Shown one piece after another: positions 8,992 through 18,095 of a DNA stretch of 64,000 nt. The notes under the pieces are model-generated. The model saw only the letters and a list, made by a program, of their open reading frames with translations, searched no databases and was not told the origin of the DNA. Source of the DNA: PALSA-350 sp963834445 (lineage in GTDB: Bacteria; Acidobacteriota; Terriglobia; Terriglobales; Acidobacteriaceae); NCBI GenBank assembly GCA_963834445.1, contig CAWIBU010000003.1, positions 248,001 to 312,000 on the forward strand. The letters run 5' to 3'. Every line of letters begins with the position of its first letter. Positions within the stretch are counted from its first letter, which is position 1. The translations under genes were made by a program, and so were the position numbers.

Positions 8992-9726
8992 ATGCCGGCT
9001 GATTCGCTCCCAACACCCGCTCCCCCTGCTTCCCACGCTCACGTCGAGAAGCATTTTGAGTCGACCGCCCTGGTGCGCGACGTGGTCATCGGGATGTCGG
9101 ATGGCTTAACCGTTCCTTTTGCCCTGGCGGCAGGCCTGTCGGGTGCAGTGAACTCCTCGCATGTCGTGGTGCTGGCCGGTCTGGCCGAAATAGCCGCCGG
9201 ATCCGTCGCCATGGGGCTGGGGGGGTACCTTGCGGCCCAGGGCGATGCTGAGCACTACGCCAGCGAGCGACTGCGCGAAGAACGCGAAATCGTCGAACGC
9301 ACCCGCGACGAGGAAGAAGAGATCTACGAGATCTTCGAGCAATATGGCGTCGAACGCAGCGAGAGCATGCCCGTGCTCGAAGCCCTGAAGCGCCGGCCCA
9401 AAGCCTGGGTAGACTTCATGATGCGGTTTGAACTGGGCCTGGAAGAGCCGCAACGCAACCGGGCCAGCCGCAGCGCCCTCACCATCGCCCTCTCGTATGT
9501 AGCCGGGGGGCTCATACCCCTGGCCCCCTACATCCTTGGCCGCACATTACCCTCTGCACTCACCCTGTCGATAACCATCACCCTGGTGGCATTGCTGCTG
9601 TTTGGTGGGGTCAAGGGCAGGTTGACCGGCGCCGGCACGGTCCGCAGCGCGGTGCAAACGGTCGTGATCGGGGGGCTTGCCGCGGGTGTAGCCTATCTGC
9701 TGGCCCGGCTTCTCAGCGCTCATTGA
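8992..9726 (+). CDS. VIT1/CCC1-family transporter
   Basis: A 244-aa membrane protein. RDVVIGMSDGLTVPFALAAG is the first-helix signature of the VIT1/CCC1 iron/manganese transporters and is followed by AAGSVAMGLGGYLA. A charged cytoplasmic segment of about 75 residues, rich in Glu and Arg (EREIVERTRDEEEE), matches the metal-binding domain between helices 2 and 3. Three C-terminal helices complete the fold. Plant and fungal relatives load Fe2+ or Mn2+ into vacuoles; bacterial ones are thought to export these metals. It is divergent from the DUF5666 operon across about 100 bp. A second, ferritin-fused member of the family lies at 15.9-17.1 kb. Confidence 0.88.
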   Translation: MPADSLPTPAPPASHAHVEKHFESTALVRDVVIGMSDGLTVPFALAAGLSGAVNSSHVVVLAGLAEIAAGSVAMGLGGYLAAQGDAEHYASERLREEREIVERTRDEEEEIYEIFEQYGVERSESMPVLEALKRRPKAWVDFMMRFELGLEEPQRNRASRSALTIALSYVAGGLIPLAPYILGRTLPSALTLSITITLVALLLFGGVKGRLTGAGTVRSAVQTVVIGGLAAGVAYLLARLLSAH

Positions 9727-9826
9727 AGCACCAGCAAAACAAAATAGGGGCTTTCCCCGGGCCGGGAAAAAAAATAGGCAACATCAGGCCGCTTCCGTGC
9801 TCTAAGTAGAGGGAGAAAGTGCACCT

Positions 9827-11113
9827 ATGACGCCAGCAACTGCGACCACAGAGACAACGGCCCGTCTGCTAGACGACTTCTTAAGGGTGCGGCGCCAGAG
9901 CGAGCAGCTTTGTGCCCCGCTTTCGCCCGAGGACATGATGGTACAGTCCTGCGCCGAAGCAAGCCCCGCCAAGTGGCATCTGGCGCACACCACCTGGTTT
10001 TTCGAGACTTTTTTGCTGCGCGAGTTTCTCGCCGGCTATCGCGAATACCATCCTGACTTTCGCTGGCTCTTTAACAGCTACTACAACTCGGTCTCTGACC
10101 AGCCGGAAAAGAAATTGCGCGCTTCCTTCTCGCGGCCGCCGGTGGAGACCATTCTGCAGTACCGCCGGCATGTGCAGGCAGGGATGCAGCGTTTGCTCGA
10201 AAATACTCCACCCCGTGAAGTGGTAGACAGAATCGTACTCGGCCTGCACCATGAGCAACAGCATCAGGAATTGCTGGCGACCGATATCAAGCATGCGTTA
10301 TGGACCAATCCCCTGCGTCCCGCCTACACAACCCAAGCGATCAACTTCAGCACGGTGCCCATCGGCGAAGTGAAGTGGATCGCTTACGAAGGCGGCCTGT
10401 TCGATATCGGCTTTGCCGGCGATGGCTTTGCCTTCGACAATGAGTCACCGCGCCATGCGCAGTACCTGCGTCCCTTCCAGTTGGCCTCGCGCTTGGTGTC
10501 TTGTAGCGAGTACCTGCAATTTATGCAGGACGGCGGTTATCAGCGGCCCGAACTTTGGCTATCCGCGGGTTGGGAGTCGGTGAAAGCTGACGGTTGGCAG
10601 GCACCCCTTTACTGGCGCAAGCAAAACGGCGAGTGGCTGGTTTACACCCTATATGGCGAACAGCCGCTCGCCGGCCTGTTGCAAACGCCCGTGTGCCACG
10701 TGAGCTATTTCGAAGCCGACGCATTCGCGAACTGGGCCGGTAAAAGGCTCCCCACTGAAGCCGAGTGGGAGGTCGCGGCGCAAGCCCTGCCGGTCACAGG
10801 AAATTTGCTCGCTGAGCAAGGACCTCATTCCGCCTTGCATCCGCAGCCACTCACTACCGATTCTGCGCCGGAACCCGCGCAGATGTTCGGCGATGTGTGG
10901 GAGTGGACTTACAGCGCCTACCTTGGCTATCCGGGGTTTCGGGCTGTTCCCGGTGCGCTGGGCGAGTACAACGGCAAATTCATGAGTGGCCAAATGGTTC
11001 TGCGCGGCGGATCCGTGGTTACGCCTGCCTCTCACATTCGGGCCAGTTATCGTAATTTCTTCTCTCCTGCGACGCGCTGGCAATTTTCCGGCATCCGTCT
11101 AGCCAATAACTAA
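9827..11113 (+). CDS. egtB: Ergothioneine biosynthesis sulfoxide synthase EgtB
   Basis: A 428-aa non-haem iron enzyme joining a thiol (gamma-Glu-Cys or Cys) to the imidazole of hercynine with O2 in ergothioneine synthesis. The N-terminal DinB-like domain carries the iron-binding set: H51 in KWHLAHTTWFFE plus H142 and H146 in HHEQQHQE. The C-terminal half is a formylglycine-generating-enzyme/sulfatase-modifying domain, visible as RLPTEAEWEVAA, DVWEWT and FFSPATRWQFSGIR. Length is normal for the family. egtD follows 36 nt downstream, so the two form an operon. No egtA, egtC or egtE was found in the window. This could be the cysteine-using type, which needs no EgtA/EgtC, but that is inference. 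Confidence 0.94.
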   Translation: MTPATATTETTARLLDDFLRVRRQSEQLCAPLSPEDMMVQSCAEASPAKWHLAHTTWFFETFLLREFLAGYREYHPDFRWLFNSYYNSVSDQPEKKLRASFSRPPVETILQYRRHVQAGMQRLLENTPPREVVDRIVLGLHHEQQHQELLATDIKHALWTNPLRPAYTTQAINFSTVPIGEVKWIAYEGGLFDIGFAGDGFAFDNESPRHAQYLRPFQLASRLVSCSEYLQFMQDGGYQRPELWLSAGWESVKADGWQAPLYWRKQNGEWLVYTLYGEQPLAGLLQTPVCHVSYFEADAFANWAGKRLPTEAEWEVAAQALPVTGNLLAEQGPHSALHPQPLTTDSAPEPAQMFGDVWEWTYSAYLGYPGFRAVPGALGEYNGKFMSGQMVLRGGSVVTPASHIRASYRNFFSPATRWQFSGIRLANN

Positions 11114-11149
11114 CAAAATTTGTACGAATCGGAAGCCCGCGGAGAGAAT

Positions 11150-12139
11150 ATGTCTGCTATTTCGCTACCCAAGTTGCCGGCCATTGCGTCGAGCCCCATC
11201 GCCGTTGAAGTGTCGAACGGGCTTGCCGATCGCCCCAAAACGCTGTCACCCTGGCTGTTTTATGACGCGGCCGGTTCTCGCCTGTTTGAAGACATTACGC
11301 AGCTGCCCGAGTATTACGTGACCCGGACCGAGCGAAAGATTCTGGAAGAGCATGCGCAGGAGATCGTCAACGCAGCCGCGGGGGGACGCGACCTCTCGAT
11401 CACCGAGTTGGGTGCAGGCACAGCGACCAAGACGGGCCTTTTGCTCAATGCTGCGGTTCGCCTGCAGGGCAGCGTGACCTACTATCCCATCGATGTGTCG
11501 GAAACAGCGCTCGAGGAGGCACGGATCCGGCTGGAGGCAGAAATGCCGGACGTAACTGTCGAGCCAATCATTGCGGATTACACCGAAGGAATGCGACAGA
11601 ACAAGGCCGATGCGGCAGCCGGAGCAAGCCGACGGCTGGTGTTGTACATCGGCTCGAGCATCGGAAACTTTTCGCCGGCCGACGCCCTGGAAGTGCTGCG
11701 CGGCGTGCGTGCCCAGTTGACGCCTGGCGATTGCCTGCTGCTGGGCACCGATATGGTCAAAGATTCGCGCATGCTGCTGGCTGCGTACGACGATGAAGCC
11801 GGCGTGACCGCGCAGTTCAACATGAATCTGCTCCACCGCATCAATCGTGAACTGGATGCGGATTTTAATCCCCAGCTGTTTCGCCACCAGGCGCGATGGA
11901 ACGAGCAACAGTCAAGGATCGAAATGCACCTTGAGAGCCTGCGCGCGCAGAGGGTGACTGTGCGAGCGTTGGATTTGCAGGTGCGGTTTGCGTTGGGTGA
12001 GACGATTCACACCGAAAACAGTTACAAATTCACCGATCAGCGGGCGCGCGCGCTGCTCACCCGCGCCGGCTTTAAATTGCGGCAGCAATGGAGCGACGCG
12101 GACAAGTGGTTCACGGTCTATCTGGCGGCTGCGGATTAA
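11150..12139 (+). CDS. egtD: L-histidine N-alpha-methyltransferase EgtD
   Basis: A 329-aa SAM-dependent methyltransferase that trimethylates histidine to hercynine, the first step of ergothioneine synthesis. Evidence: the family signature LFYDAAGSRLFEDITQLPEY near residues 36-55 with VTRTERKIL after it, the SAM-binding loop ITELGAGTATKT at ~84-95, and LYIGSSIGNF in the core. A frame is open from 11120, but the ATG at 11150 has GGAGAG 4 nt upstream and gives the usual length. It follows egtB in the same operon, and together the pair supplies both committed steps of the pathway. Confidence 0.94.
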   Translation: MSAISLPKLPAIASSPIAVEVSNGLADRPKTLSPWLFYDAAGSRLFEDITQLPEYYVTRTERKILEEHAQEIVNAAAGGRDLSITELGAGTATKTGLLLNAAVRLQGSVTYYPIDVSETALEEARIRLEAEMPDVTVEPIIADYTEGMRQNKADAAAGASRRLVLYIGSSIGNFSPADALEVLRGVRAQLTPGDCLLLGTDMVKDSRMLLAAYDDEAGVTAQFNMNLLHRINRELDADFNPQLFRHQARWNEQQSRIEMHLESLRAQRVTVRALDLQVRFALGETIHTENSYKFTDQRARALLTRAGFKLRQQWSDADKWFTVYLAAAD

Positions 12140-12173
12140 GCAATTCTGCGCACTGCAGAGGGTCGGGTGGTAC

Positions 12174-13346
12174 TTACTTGCTTAAGCGCAACAGCACAAC
12201 TCCGTGGCGCGGCACTGTCGCGGTGTAACTGCCGTTTAGTTCTCCCAGGTCTTTCGCTTGCCAGATGTCGCGAACTTTTGCGCCACCGCCAAAGCCGACA
12301 TCGCTGAACCTCAGAGTCACCGGCAGAGGCGTGTCGTCACGATTGAAAAGGCCAACCGCCATCTCTCCACCCTTAAGTGCCTTTGACCAGATCTCGACCG
12401 GACCAACCGCGGAAACACGATCTCCCTGCTTGCCCAGCGGATCCTGATCAATCGCGATCACCTCGCGATTGGTGAGAATGGCAGCCGTCTCCGGCGCCAT
12501 CTGCGAAAGGTCGTTGCCCGCTAACAACGGCGCGGCCAATAGCACCCACAAGCTCATGTGGGTGCGGTTCTCGTCCAGCGTAAGCTTGCCGTTGCCTACT
12601 TCCAACATGTCGGGATCATTCCAGTGGCCAGGCCCCGCATACTTTGCCAACCCCGCCTGGGAAAAGCCGATCAGCGTCATGCGGTCCCAGGTAGGGTTAA
12701 TGTCGCCCGTCGTCCTCCACAGATTCGCGCCCAGCCCTGGACCCCATTCCCATACCGCGTCCCAGCCGTACTGGCAGAAGCTGTAAACGATCGGCCGCCC
12801 GGTCGCCTGCAATGCCTTATTCATCTTCTCGTAAGCGTCCTTCATCATCTGCGTAGCTTTCGCGGGATCGTTGGGCGCCTCCTGCGTCATGATCTTGCGA
12901 TAGCCGCACAGATCGTACTTCAGATAGTCGATGCCCCAGCCGGCATAGGTCTTCGCATCCTGCGCTTCATGCTGATAGCTGCCTTCATATTTGGCGCAGG
13001 TCAACGGCCCGGGTGAAGAGTAAATGCCAATCTTGAGACCCTTGGAGTGAACGTAGTCGGCCAGCCCCTTCATGTCGGGAAATTTGCTGTTGGCACGTAT
13101 GTTGCCCTGGGCATCGCGGTCGCCTTGCCAGGTGTCGTCAATGTTGATGTAGACATAGCCTGCGTCCTTCATCCCCGAAGAGACCATTGCGTCCGCCGCG
13201 GCGCGAACATCCTTGTCCGTCACCTTGCCGGCAAACAGGTTCCAGCTATTCCAGCCCATCGGCGGCGTAGCCGCCAGCGTCTGTGCCGATACCAGGGTGG
13301 GCAAAAGCAGGGCAGCCATCAACAGGGCGCGCAACGTGTTCAACAT
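12174..13346 (-). CDS. Secreted GH27 alpha-galactosidase
   Basis: A 390-aa glycoside hydrolase family 27 enzyme that removes terminal alpha-galactose (or alpha-N-acetylgalactosamine) from glycans. A signal peptide (residues 1-21) precedes TPPMGWNSWNLF, the family's first signature. INIDDTW sits at the end of beta strand 2, and YLKYDLCGY carries the catalytic nucleophile D145. A short C-terminal beta domain follows (GAKVRDIWQAKDLGELNG). The ATG at 13344-13346 is preceded by GGAGGAGA, and this site overrides an open frame extending 58 codons upstream. It lies 37 nt after the M61 peptidase gene on the same strand, so they are probably co-transcribed. Confidence 0.92.
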   Translation of the reverse strand: MLNTLRALLMAALLLPTLVSAQTLAATPPMGWNSWNLFAGKVTDKDVRAAADAMVSSGMKDAGYVYINIDDTWQGDRDAQGNIRANSKFPDMKGLADYVHSKGLKIGIYSSPGPLTCAKYEGSYQHEAQDAKTYAGWGIDYLKYDLCGYRKIMTQEAPNDPAKATQMMKDAYEKMNKALQATGRPIVYSFCQYGWDAVWEWGPGLGANLWRTTGDINPTWDRMTLIGFSQAGLAKYAGPGHWNDPDMLEVGNGKLTLDENRTHMSLWVLLAAPLLAGNDLSQMAPETAAILTNREVIAIDQDPLGKQGDRVSAVGPVEIWSKALKGGEMAVGLFNRDDTPLPVTLRFSDVGFGGGAKVRDIWQAKDLGELNGSYTATVPRHGVVLLRLSK

Positions 13347-13383
13347 TTCTCTCCTCCGGGGTCCCGACCCACTATAGGCCAAA

Positions 13384-15258
13384 TCACTTGCCCGGAGCCA
13401 GCGGCTTGAGGATCTCGTCCAGCAGATCGGGAACACCCTGTGCGCGCTCCAGGCGGGGATACTTTTCGCCATCGTGATAATCCAGACGCACCGTGCGGAA
13501 TTCGTTATCGTTCGAAACAATCAGTTCAATGGGCTCCGTCGTCCCTTTCGCCGCGCGGATGCCCTGCTTCAGAACGTCAGGCGTGAACCCGTGACCATTG
13601 ACAGCAACCAGCTTGGTGCCGGGGCCAAGCCCAGCCTTGAAGGCGGGCGAGTCCATCCGTACATCCTCAAGAGAGCCGTTGGTGCTGTTAACCCTCAGGC
13701 CCAGTGAATACCACGCATCGACTTCCTTATAGTGGTCGTCCTCGGCCTGCTGGTAATCCGTTGGGTCGGTGGTGTAGACCAGCTTGTAACCGCCGTGGTC
13801 GATCCCGCCGAGTGGCGCGTGGGCTGCGTGCGTGTTGAGGCGCTCGGTCAAAAAGCCACGCCAATCATAAGCCACCACGGAGTTCAGGTCGGCTACGATC
13901 TCGTCAAATTTGTAAGGGACGACGATCGGCGGAGTGTTGCCGCCAACCGCCAGAAACTTGACGCAGAAGTCATTGAGCGACTTCTTGTCATGGGTTAACT
14001 GGCGAATGGTCGTGTCCACATCGAGCCATACCAACTCTCCCTCCGGGTAGTAGTCCTGGGAACGGCGCCAATTGGCCCATTGCGCAGTGCTCCCGCGCAG
14101 GGTCTGGGATGCGATCGCGGTATCCTGCAGGTTGCGCCAGGTACGTCCCGGCTTGACGTCGAGATTAGCCGCGCTCACGGCCAGCGCCTGGCGGTAGTTC
14201 TCGGGGGTCCACAAACCGGAACGCGCAGCCAGCACATTTCCCCAATATTGCGTCATGCCTTCATAGACCCACAGCAGATCGCCCTGCAACGGCACCGAAT
14301 AATCGGGGGTGTCTAAACCCGCGGGCATGCGATATTTCCCGTTCCACGAGTGCGTGAACTCGTGCGGTAACAATTCCGCATTCAGCAATTCCACCTTTGG
14401 ATCGGAGAAGCCCTTCTCTTCGACTCCGTTATCGCTGGACTGGTGATGCTCCAGACCCTCGCCGCGCACAATGTCGCTCAGGCTGAGCAGGAAGTGATAG
14501 GTCTCATAATGCCGTGACTGGTAAAGCGGACCGGTCTCGCGTACCAGCTGGCTGAACGAAGCGAGAATCTCCGGCTTCAGGTCGACATCTTCTGCGGCGT
14601 CGCCGGCCACGTCCAGGTAGTGCTTCGGCGTGATCTCGGGCGCGAGCGGGATCTCGCGAAAATATTTGCCCGTGATCAGGGGCGAGTCCACCAACTGCCC
14701 GACGGAAACGGGCGCGAAAGAAGCTTCGGCGCCCTGCTGGCTGGTGACGGTCAGCGCGCTGCCAAACTTCCAGCCCGCGGGCATAGTCAACGAAGCAGTA
14801 ATAGGAATTTGTGCCACCGGGATATGCGCGGGATACATCACGACGCCGTTCCACTCGAGCACGGTCATATTCACACTGGTCGAGCCTGTCTCATCCGAGC
14901 CGGTGTATCCCGGCGTGGCGAGCAGATCGAGCGACACTTCCAATTGCGTGACCCCGGCGGGCACTTCGACGTGGATGCCGTACATATCGACACTGTCACG
15001 GCGCCAGGGCAGATCCTGGTCGTTGCCGCGAATCACCAGGCCGGCCAGATTGTCGATCGGGCCGGTTGGGCGGTGATCTCCCGGGATCCATTGCGGATAT
15101 TCCAGGGTCAGCGGGCCGGCGCTCACCGGAATCTGTAAATGAGCGTGCAGCAGGTGGCGCGGTGCGTCGCGCAGGTCAACGTGCAGTTGAATCGAAGGGG
15201 CCTGTGCCAGGCACGGTAGGGTGCTCAAAAAGAGGAAGCCAATCATCCAGTTCTTCAT
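13384..15258 (-). CDS. M61-family metallopeptidase with PDZ domain
   Basis: A 624-aa exported peptidase. Signal peptide at 1-19 (ends PCLAQA). Beta-rich N-terminal half. The zinc site is H299-E300-F-T-H303 in LLPHEFTHSWNGKYR, the M61 (glycyl aminopeptidase) signature. A PDZ-like domain follows at ~500-600 (SLGLRVNSTNGSLEDVRMDSP, then GLGPGTKLVAVNG). The family cleaves N-terminal glycine or alanine or acts as a periplasmic aminopeptidase. Length is typical. It precedes the GH27 gene by 37 nt in a probable two-gene scavenging operon. Confidence 0.9.
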   Translation of the reverse strand: MKNWMIGFLFLSTLPCLAQAPSIQLHVDLRDAPRHLLHAHLQIPVSAGPLTLEYPQWIPGDHRPTGPIDNLAGLVIRGNDQDLPWRRDSVDMYGIHVEVPAGVTQLEVSLDLLATPGYTGSDETGSTSVNMTVLEWNGVVMYPAHIPVAQIPITASLTMPAGWKFGSALTVTSQQGAEASFAPVSVGQLVDSPLITGKYFREIPLAPEITPKHYLDVAGDAAEDVDLKPEILASFSQLVRETGPLYQSRHYETYHFLLSLSDIVRGEGLEHHQSSDNGVEEKGFSDPKVELLNAELLPHEFTHSWNGKYRMPAGLDTPDYSVPLQGDLLWVYEGMTQYWGNVLAARSGLWTPENYRQALAVSAANLDVKPGRTWRNLQDTAIASQTLRGSTAQWANWRRSQDYYPEGELVWLDVDTTIRQLTHDKKSLNDFCVKFLAVGGNTPPIVVPYKFDEIVADLNSVVAYDWRGFLTERLNTHAAHAPLGGIDHGGYKLVYTTDPTDYQQAEDDHYKEVDAWYSLGLRVNSTNGSLEDVRMDSPAFKAGLGPGTKLVAVNGHGFTPDVLKQGIRAAKGTTEPIELIVSNDNEFRTVRLDYHDGEKYPRLERAQGVPDLLDEILKPLAPGK

Positions 15259-15339
15259 CTGTTAATCATTTCACAACCCGGTTTCGCAGCCGGCTAGGTG
15301 ATCACGATAGAGTGAGAGAAGCAAGAGAGAGGTTTTTCC

Positions 15340-15777
15340 ATGGCCGATACTAAGCCGCAATCGTTCGCCAACCACGCCCGTACCGATCCCGCTTTTCATT
15401 TTGTGCTGACCGCCCTGGTGCTCGCGGCCTTCATTCTTTCCATCATTGTTCTCGTCCGCCATCCCGATCTCGAGGCCACAGCATTGCTCGTGCTGGTCGT
15501 CGCCTTGCTGGTCAACTCTTTTCTGACCCGGACCTACCCGCTCAAGGTACAGGATCGCGTGATTCGCCTGGAAGAGCGGCTGCGCCTGGCGATGCTGCTG
15601 CCGGAAGCGGCGAGACCGCGCATTAAGGAATTGACCGGCTCACAATTGGTCGGGCTTCGTTTCGCGTCGGATGACGAGCTGCCCGAACTGGCCATGCGCG
15701 CGCTGAATGAGGGCCTCACCAGCAAGCAGATCAAGAGCGCAATCCTTTCCTGGCGCGCCGACCACACCCGCGTTTGA
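15340..15777 (+). CDS. DUF6526 membrane protein
   Basis: A 145-aa protein with two adjacent membrane helices (about residues 22-41 and 45-65), then a cytoplasmic helical tail containing VQDRVIRLEERLRLAMLLP and LVGLRFASDDELPEL. This arrangement matches the DUF6526 family common in Acidobacteria and Bacteroidetes; function is unknown. The ATG at 15340 has GAGAGG about 7 nt upstream. It is divergent from the M61 gene and converges on the ferritin-VIT1 gene. Confidence 0.68.
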   Translation: MADTKPQSFANHARTDPAFHFVLTALVLAAFILSIIVLVRHPDLEATALLVLVVALLVNSFLTRTYPLKVQDRVIRLEERLRLAMLLPEAARPRIKELTGSQLVGLRFASDDELPELAMRALNEGLTSKQIKSAILSWRADHTRV

Positions 15778-15791
15778 GCCGCCCTCACAAC

Positions 15792-15814
15792 GGTTTTTCG
15801 TCATGGGAAAAACC
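15792..15814. terminator. Hairpin between converging genes, possible terminator
   Basis: Perfect 8-bp arms GGTTTTTC (15792-15799) and GAAAAACC (15807-15814) around a 7-nt loop, in the 92-bp gap between two converging genes. The A/T runs fall inside the stem, so it is not a classic intrinsic terminator. Confidence 0.35.
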
Positions 15815-15869
15815 CCAGTATCTTCTGGCCCCGCCACAAGAATGCCCGACGCTATTTGTGACCACTACA

Positions 15870-17078
15870 CTAGGCGCCGAGCCGGCCCAGGCCCAAACCA
15901 ATTACATAGGTCACCACGCCTTCGACTGCGCCCACAAACGTCATCTCGAAGCCGCTGCTCCACCAGGAACGCACTGTGACCAGCGATTTGGCGGCGCCTA
16001 CGGCAAAATGCGCCAGCAACGAAACCACCGCTGAGACAATGACGGCGCTATATCCGCTGAGAAAGAAAAACGGCACGATCGGGATAAACGCCCCGGCCGC
16101 TGTCGACAGAGCCCCCGACACCGCCGAGGTAAGTGGATTGCTCAGCGCCTCTTCGGTCGAGTTCAGACGCTCGGCCGCAAGCGCGCGTAGAAGCTGCTCG
16201 GGATCGCTGGCAATGTGCTCGACCATGTGGTCGGCATCCTGTTGAGGCAGGCCCTTCACCTGGTAGTAGAGCGACAGCAGCTCACGCGCTTCCGCGCCGT
16301 TCATGCGAATGGCTTCTCGTTCGCGGCCTACTTCCGCCTCATAAATTTCGCGTTCGCTCTTGGAGGCGAGATAAGCACCAGACCCCATGGAGAGCGCGCT
16401 GGCGATCATACCGGCAATGCCCGAAAGCAATACCCATTTGCTGTTGCCTAGGGTCGCGCCGGAAACACCGGAGACAATGCCGAAGATGGAGCCCAACCCG
16501 TCATTAACCCCATAAATGGCGTCGCCAATCCAGCCCGCGGTGTGGCTCCGTCCCTGGTTGCGCTTGGTCAGCAACTGGGCCAGCATCTCTTTCGCATCGG
16601 CGGCCGGCGCCCCTGCCCCGCTGCGCGGCCGTTGTCGCCGGATCAAGCCGCTTAACTCCTGATAGTGTTCCTGTTCTTCTTCGATGACACGATTCAGGAT
16701 GGCCACGCTGGGCTCATCCCCCAGCGCTTTGAGCTGCTGGCTGTATTTCGCAATGTCACGGCTCTCATCGATTTCGAGGCGGCGCAAAGCCAGATCGTCT
16801 CCGCCTAGGCGGGTCTTGAGGCTATCGGCCACGCCGCCCGGTTTGCCGCGGTAAACCGGCTCTGGTTCGCCCAGTTCGCGCAAACGGCCTGCCCACAGAT
16901 CAGCATGATTCTTTTCTGCCGCCGCCATATGATTGAGCGTCTGCTTGCGCGCCGCCTCCGGCTCTCTTTGGGCGAGGGTGCGATAGGTGTAATGGCCCTC
17001 CATTTCGGCCTGCCAGTTCTTCTCCAGAATCTGGGCCAGCCGGGGATGGCGCGGCAAAGGTGAGCTGGGTTGCTCCAT
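15870..17078 (-). CDS. Ferritin-like/VIT1 fusion (MbfA-type iron/manganese exporter)
   Basis: A 402-aa protein combining two iron-handling modules. Residues ~10-145 are a rubrerythrin/ferritin-like helical domain with repeated metal-ligand type residues (AEMEGHYTYR, AAAEKNHADLW, IEEEQEHYQE). From ~185 a VIT1/CCC1 membrane domain begins with GDAIYGVNDGLGSIFGIVSG, followed by GSGAYLASKSERE and three C-terminal helices. The layout is that of membrane-bound ferritin A (MbfA), which in rhizobia exports iron and protects against peroxide. Function is assigned by domain order, not by experiment in this lineage. It is the second VIT1-type protein here. Confidence 0.9.
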   Translation of the reverse strand: MEQPSSPLPRHPRLAQILEKNWQAEMEGHYTYRTLAQREPEAARKQTLNHMAAAEKNHADLWAGRLRELGEPEPVYRGKPGGVADSLKTRLGGDDLALRRLEIDESRDIAKYSQQLKALGDEPSVAILNRVIEEEQEHYQELSGLIRRQRPRSGAGAPAADAKEMLAQLLTKRNQGRSHTAGWIGDAIYGVNDGLGSIFGIVSGVSGATLGNSKWVLLSGIAGMIASALSMGSGAYLASKSEREIYEAEVGREREAIRMNGAEARELLSLYYQVKGLPQQDADHMVEHIASDPEQLLRALAAERLNSTEEALSNPLTSAVSGALSTAAGAFIPIVPFFFLSGYSAVIVSAVVSLLAHFAVGAAKSLVTVRSWWSSGFEMTFVGAVEGVVTYVIGLGLGRLGA

Positions 17079-17133
17079 GCAAGCTCAGCGTAGCATTTCT
17101 ACGGTCTGCGGTTGGTCTTTACAATGGTGGGTA

Positions 17134-18030
17134 ATGAACAAATTCGAGCATTTGTTGACCGAGACGCGGCATCCCGACTCAGCGCACATTGACCAGCTTT
17201 CCACGCACGACATGTTGCAGGTGATTAACGCGGCCGATCGCGCCGTGGCCGACGCAGTCCACGCCGAGCTGACGCGCATCGCGCAGGCCGTCGATGGCAT
17301 CGTGGAGCGCATGGAAAAAGGTGGCCGTTTGTTCTATACCGGCGCCGGTACTTCCGGTCGCCTGGGCGTGCTCGATGCTTCCGAGTGCCCACCCACTTTC
17401 AACGTGGATCCGAGCCTCGTGGTGGGCCTGATCGCGGGTGGCGACTATGCCTTGCGTCACTCGATCGAGGGCGCTGAGGACGACCCCGCACAGGGTGCCC
17501 AGGACCTGAAAGACCGTGGATTCACCGCCAACGATACGCTGGTTGGCATCGCCGCCAGCGGCCGCACACCCTACGTATTAGGAGGCATGGCCTACGCCAA
17601 CCAACTGGGTGCGCTCACCATTGGCCTGAGCTGTGTACCCGGATCACAGGTCGAGCGTCAGGCGCGCATTGCCATCACGCCCGCGGTTGGCCCTGAAGTG
17701 ATTACCGGCTCCACCCGCATGCGTGCCGGCACGGCCACGAAACTGGTGCTGAACATGTTGAGTACCGGTGCCATGATCCGCATGGGCCTGGTCTACGGCA
17801 ACTTGATGGTCAACGTGCAGCCGACCAACGTCAAGCTGAAGGACCGGGCCATCCGCATCATCGCAGCCGCCGCCGCGGTCGACGAAGAACGAGCCGCCGA
17901 ACTGCTGGCCACGGCGGGTGCGGTACGGGTGGCGATCGTGATGCAGAAGCTGGGAGTGACCCGCGAAGAAGCCCTGCGGCGCTTGGACCTGGTCCATGGA
18001 CGGCTGCGCGCCGCTTTGGGCGAGGCGTAG
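17134..18030 (+). CDS. murQ: N-acetylmuramic acid 6-phosphate etherase MurQ
   Basis: A 298-aa SIS-domain enzyme that cleaves the lactyl ether of MurNAc-6-phosphate, giving GlcNAc-6-phosphate and lactate in peptidoglycan recycling. Family blocks are all present: LTETRHPDSAHIDQLS near the N-terminus, GAGTSGRLGVLDASECPPTF (substrate-binding P-loop with the catalytic glutamate in SECPPT), GIAASGRTPYV, and GSTRMRAGTATKLVLNM. The ATG at 17134 gives the usual length; the frame is open upstream to 17077 but lacks family residues there. It is divergent from the ferritin-VIT1 gene over 55 bp. No murK, anmK or nagZ lies next to it. Confidence 0.95.
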   Translation: MNKFEHLLTETRHPDSAHIDQLSTHDMLQVINAADRAVADAVHAELTRIAQAVDGIVERMEKGGRLFYTGAGTSGRLGVLDASECPPTFNVDPSLVVGLIAGGDYALRHSIEGAEDDPAQGAQDLKDRGFTANDTLVGIAASGRTPYVLGGMAYANQLGALTIGLSCVPGSQVERQARIAITPAVGPEVITGSTRMRAGTATKLVLNMLSTGAMIRMGLVYGNLMVNVQPTNVKLKDRAIRIIAAAAAVDEERAAELLATAGAVRVAIVMQKLGVTREEALRRLDLVHGRLRAALGEA

Positions 18031-18095
18031 TCTTGCAGCCGCTTTCCTTCCGCTTGCGTCTATTAGATAGAAGTGGGCAGGCGCATAATAGCGTT

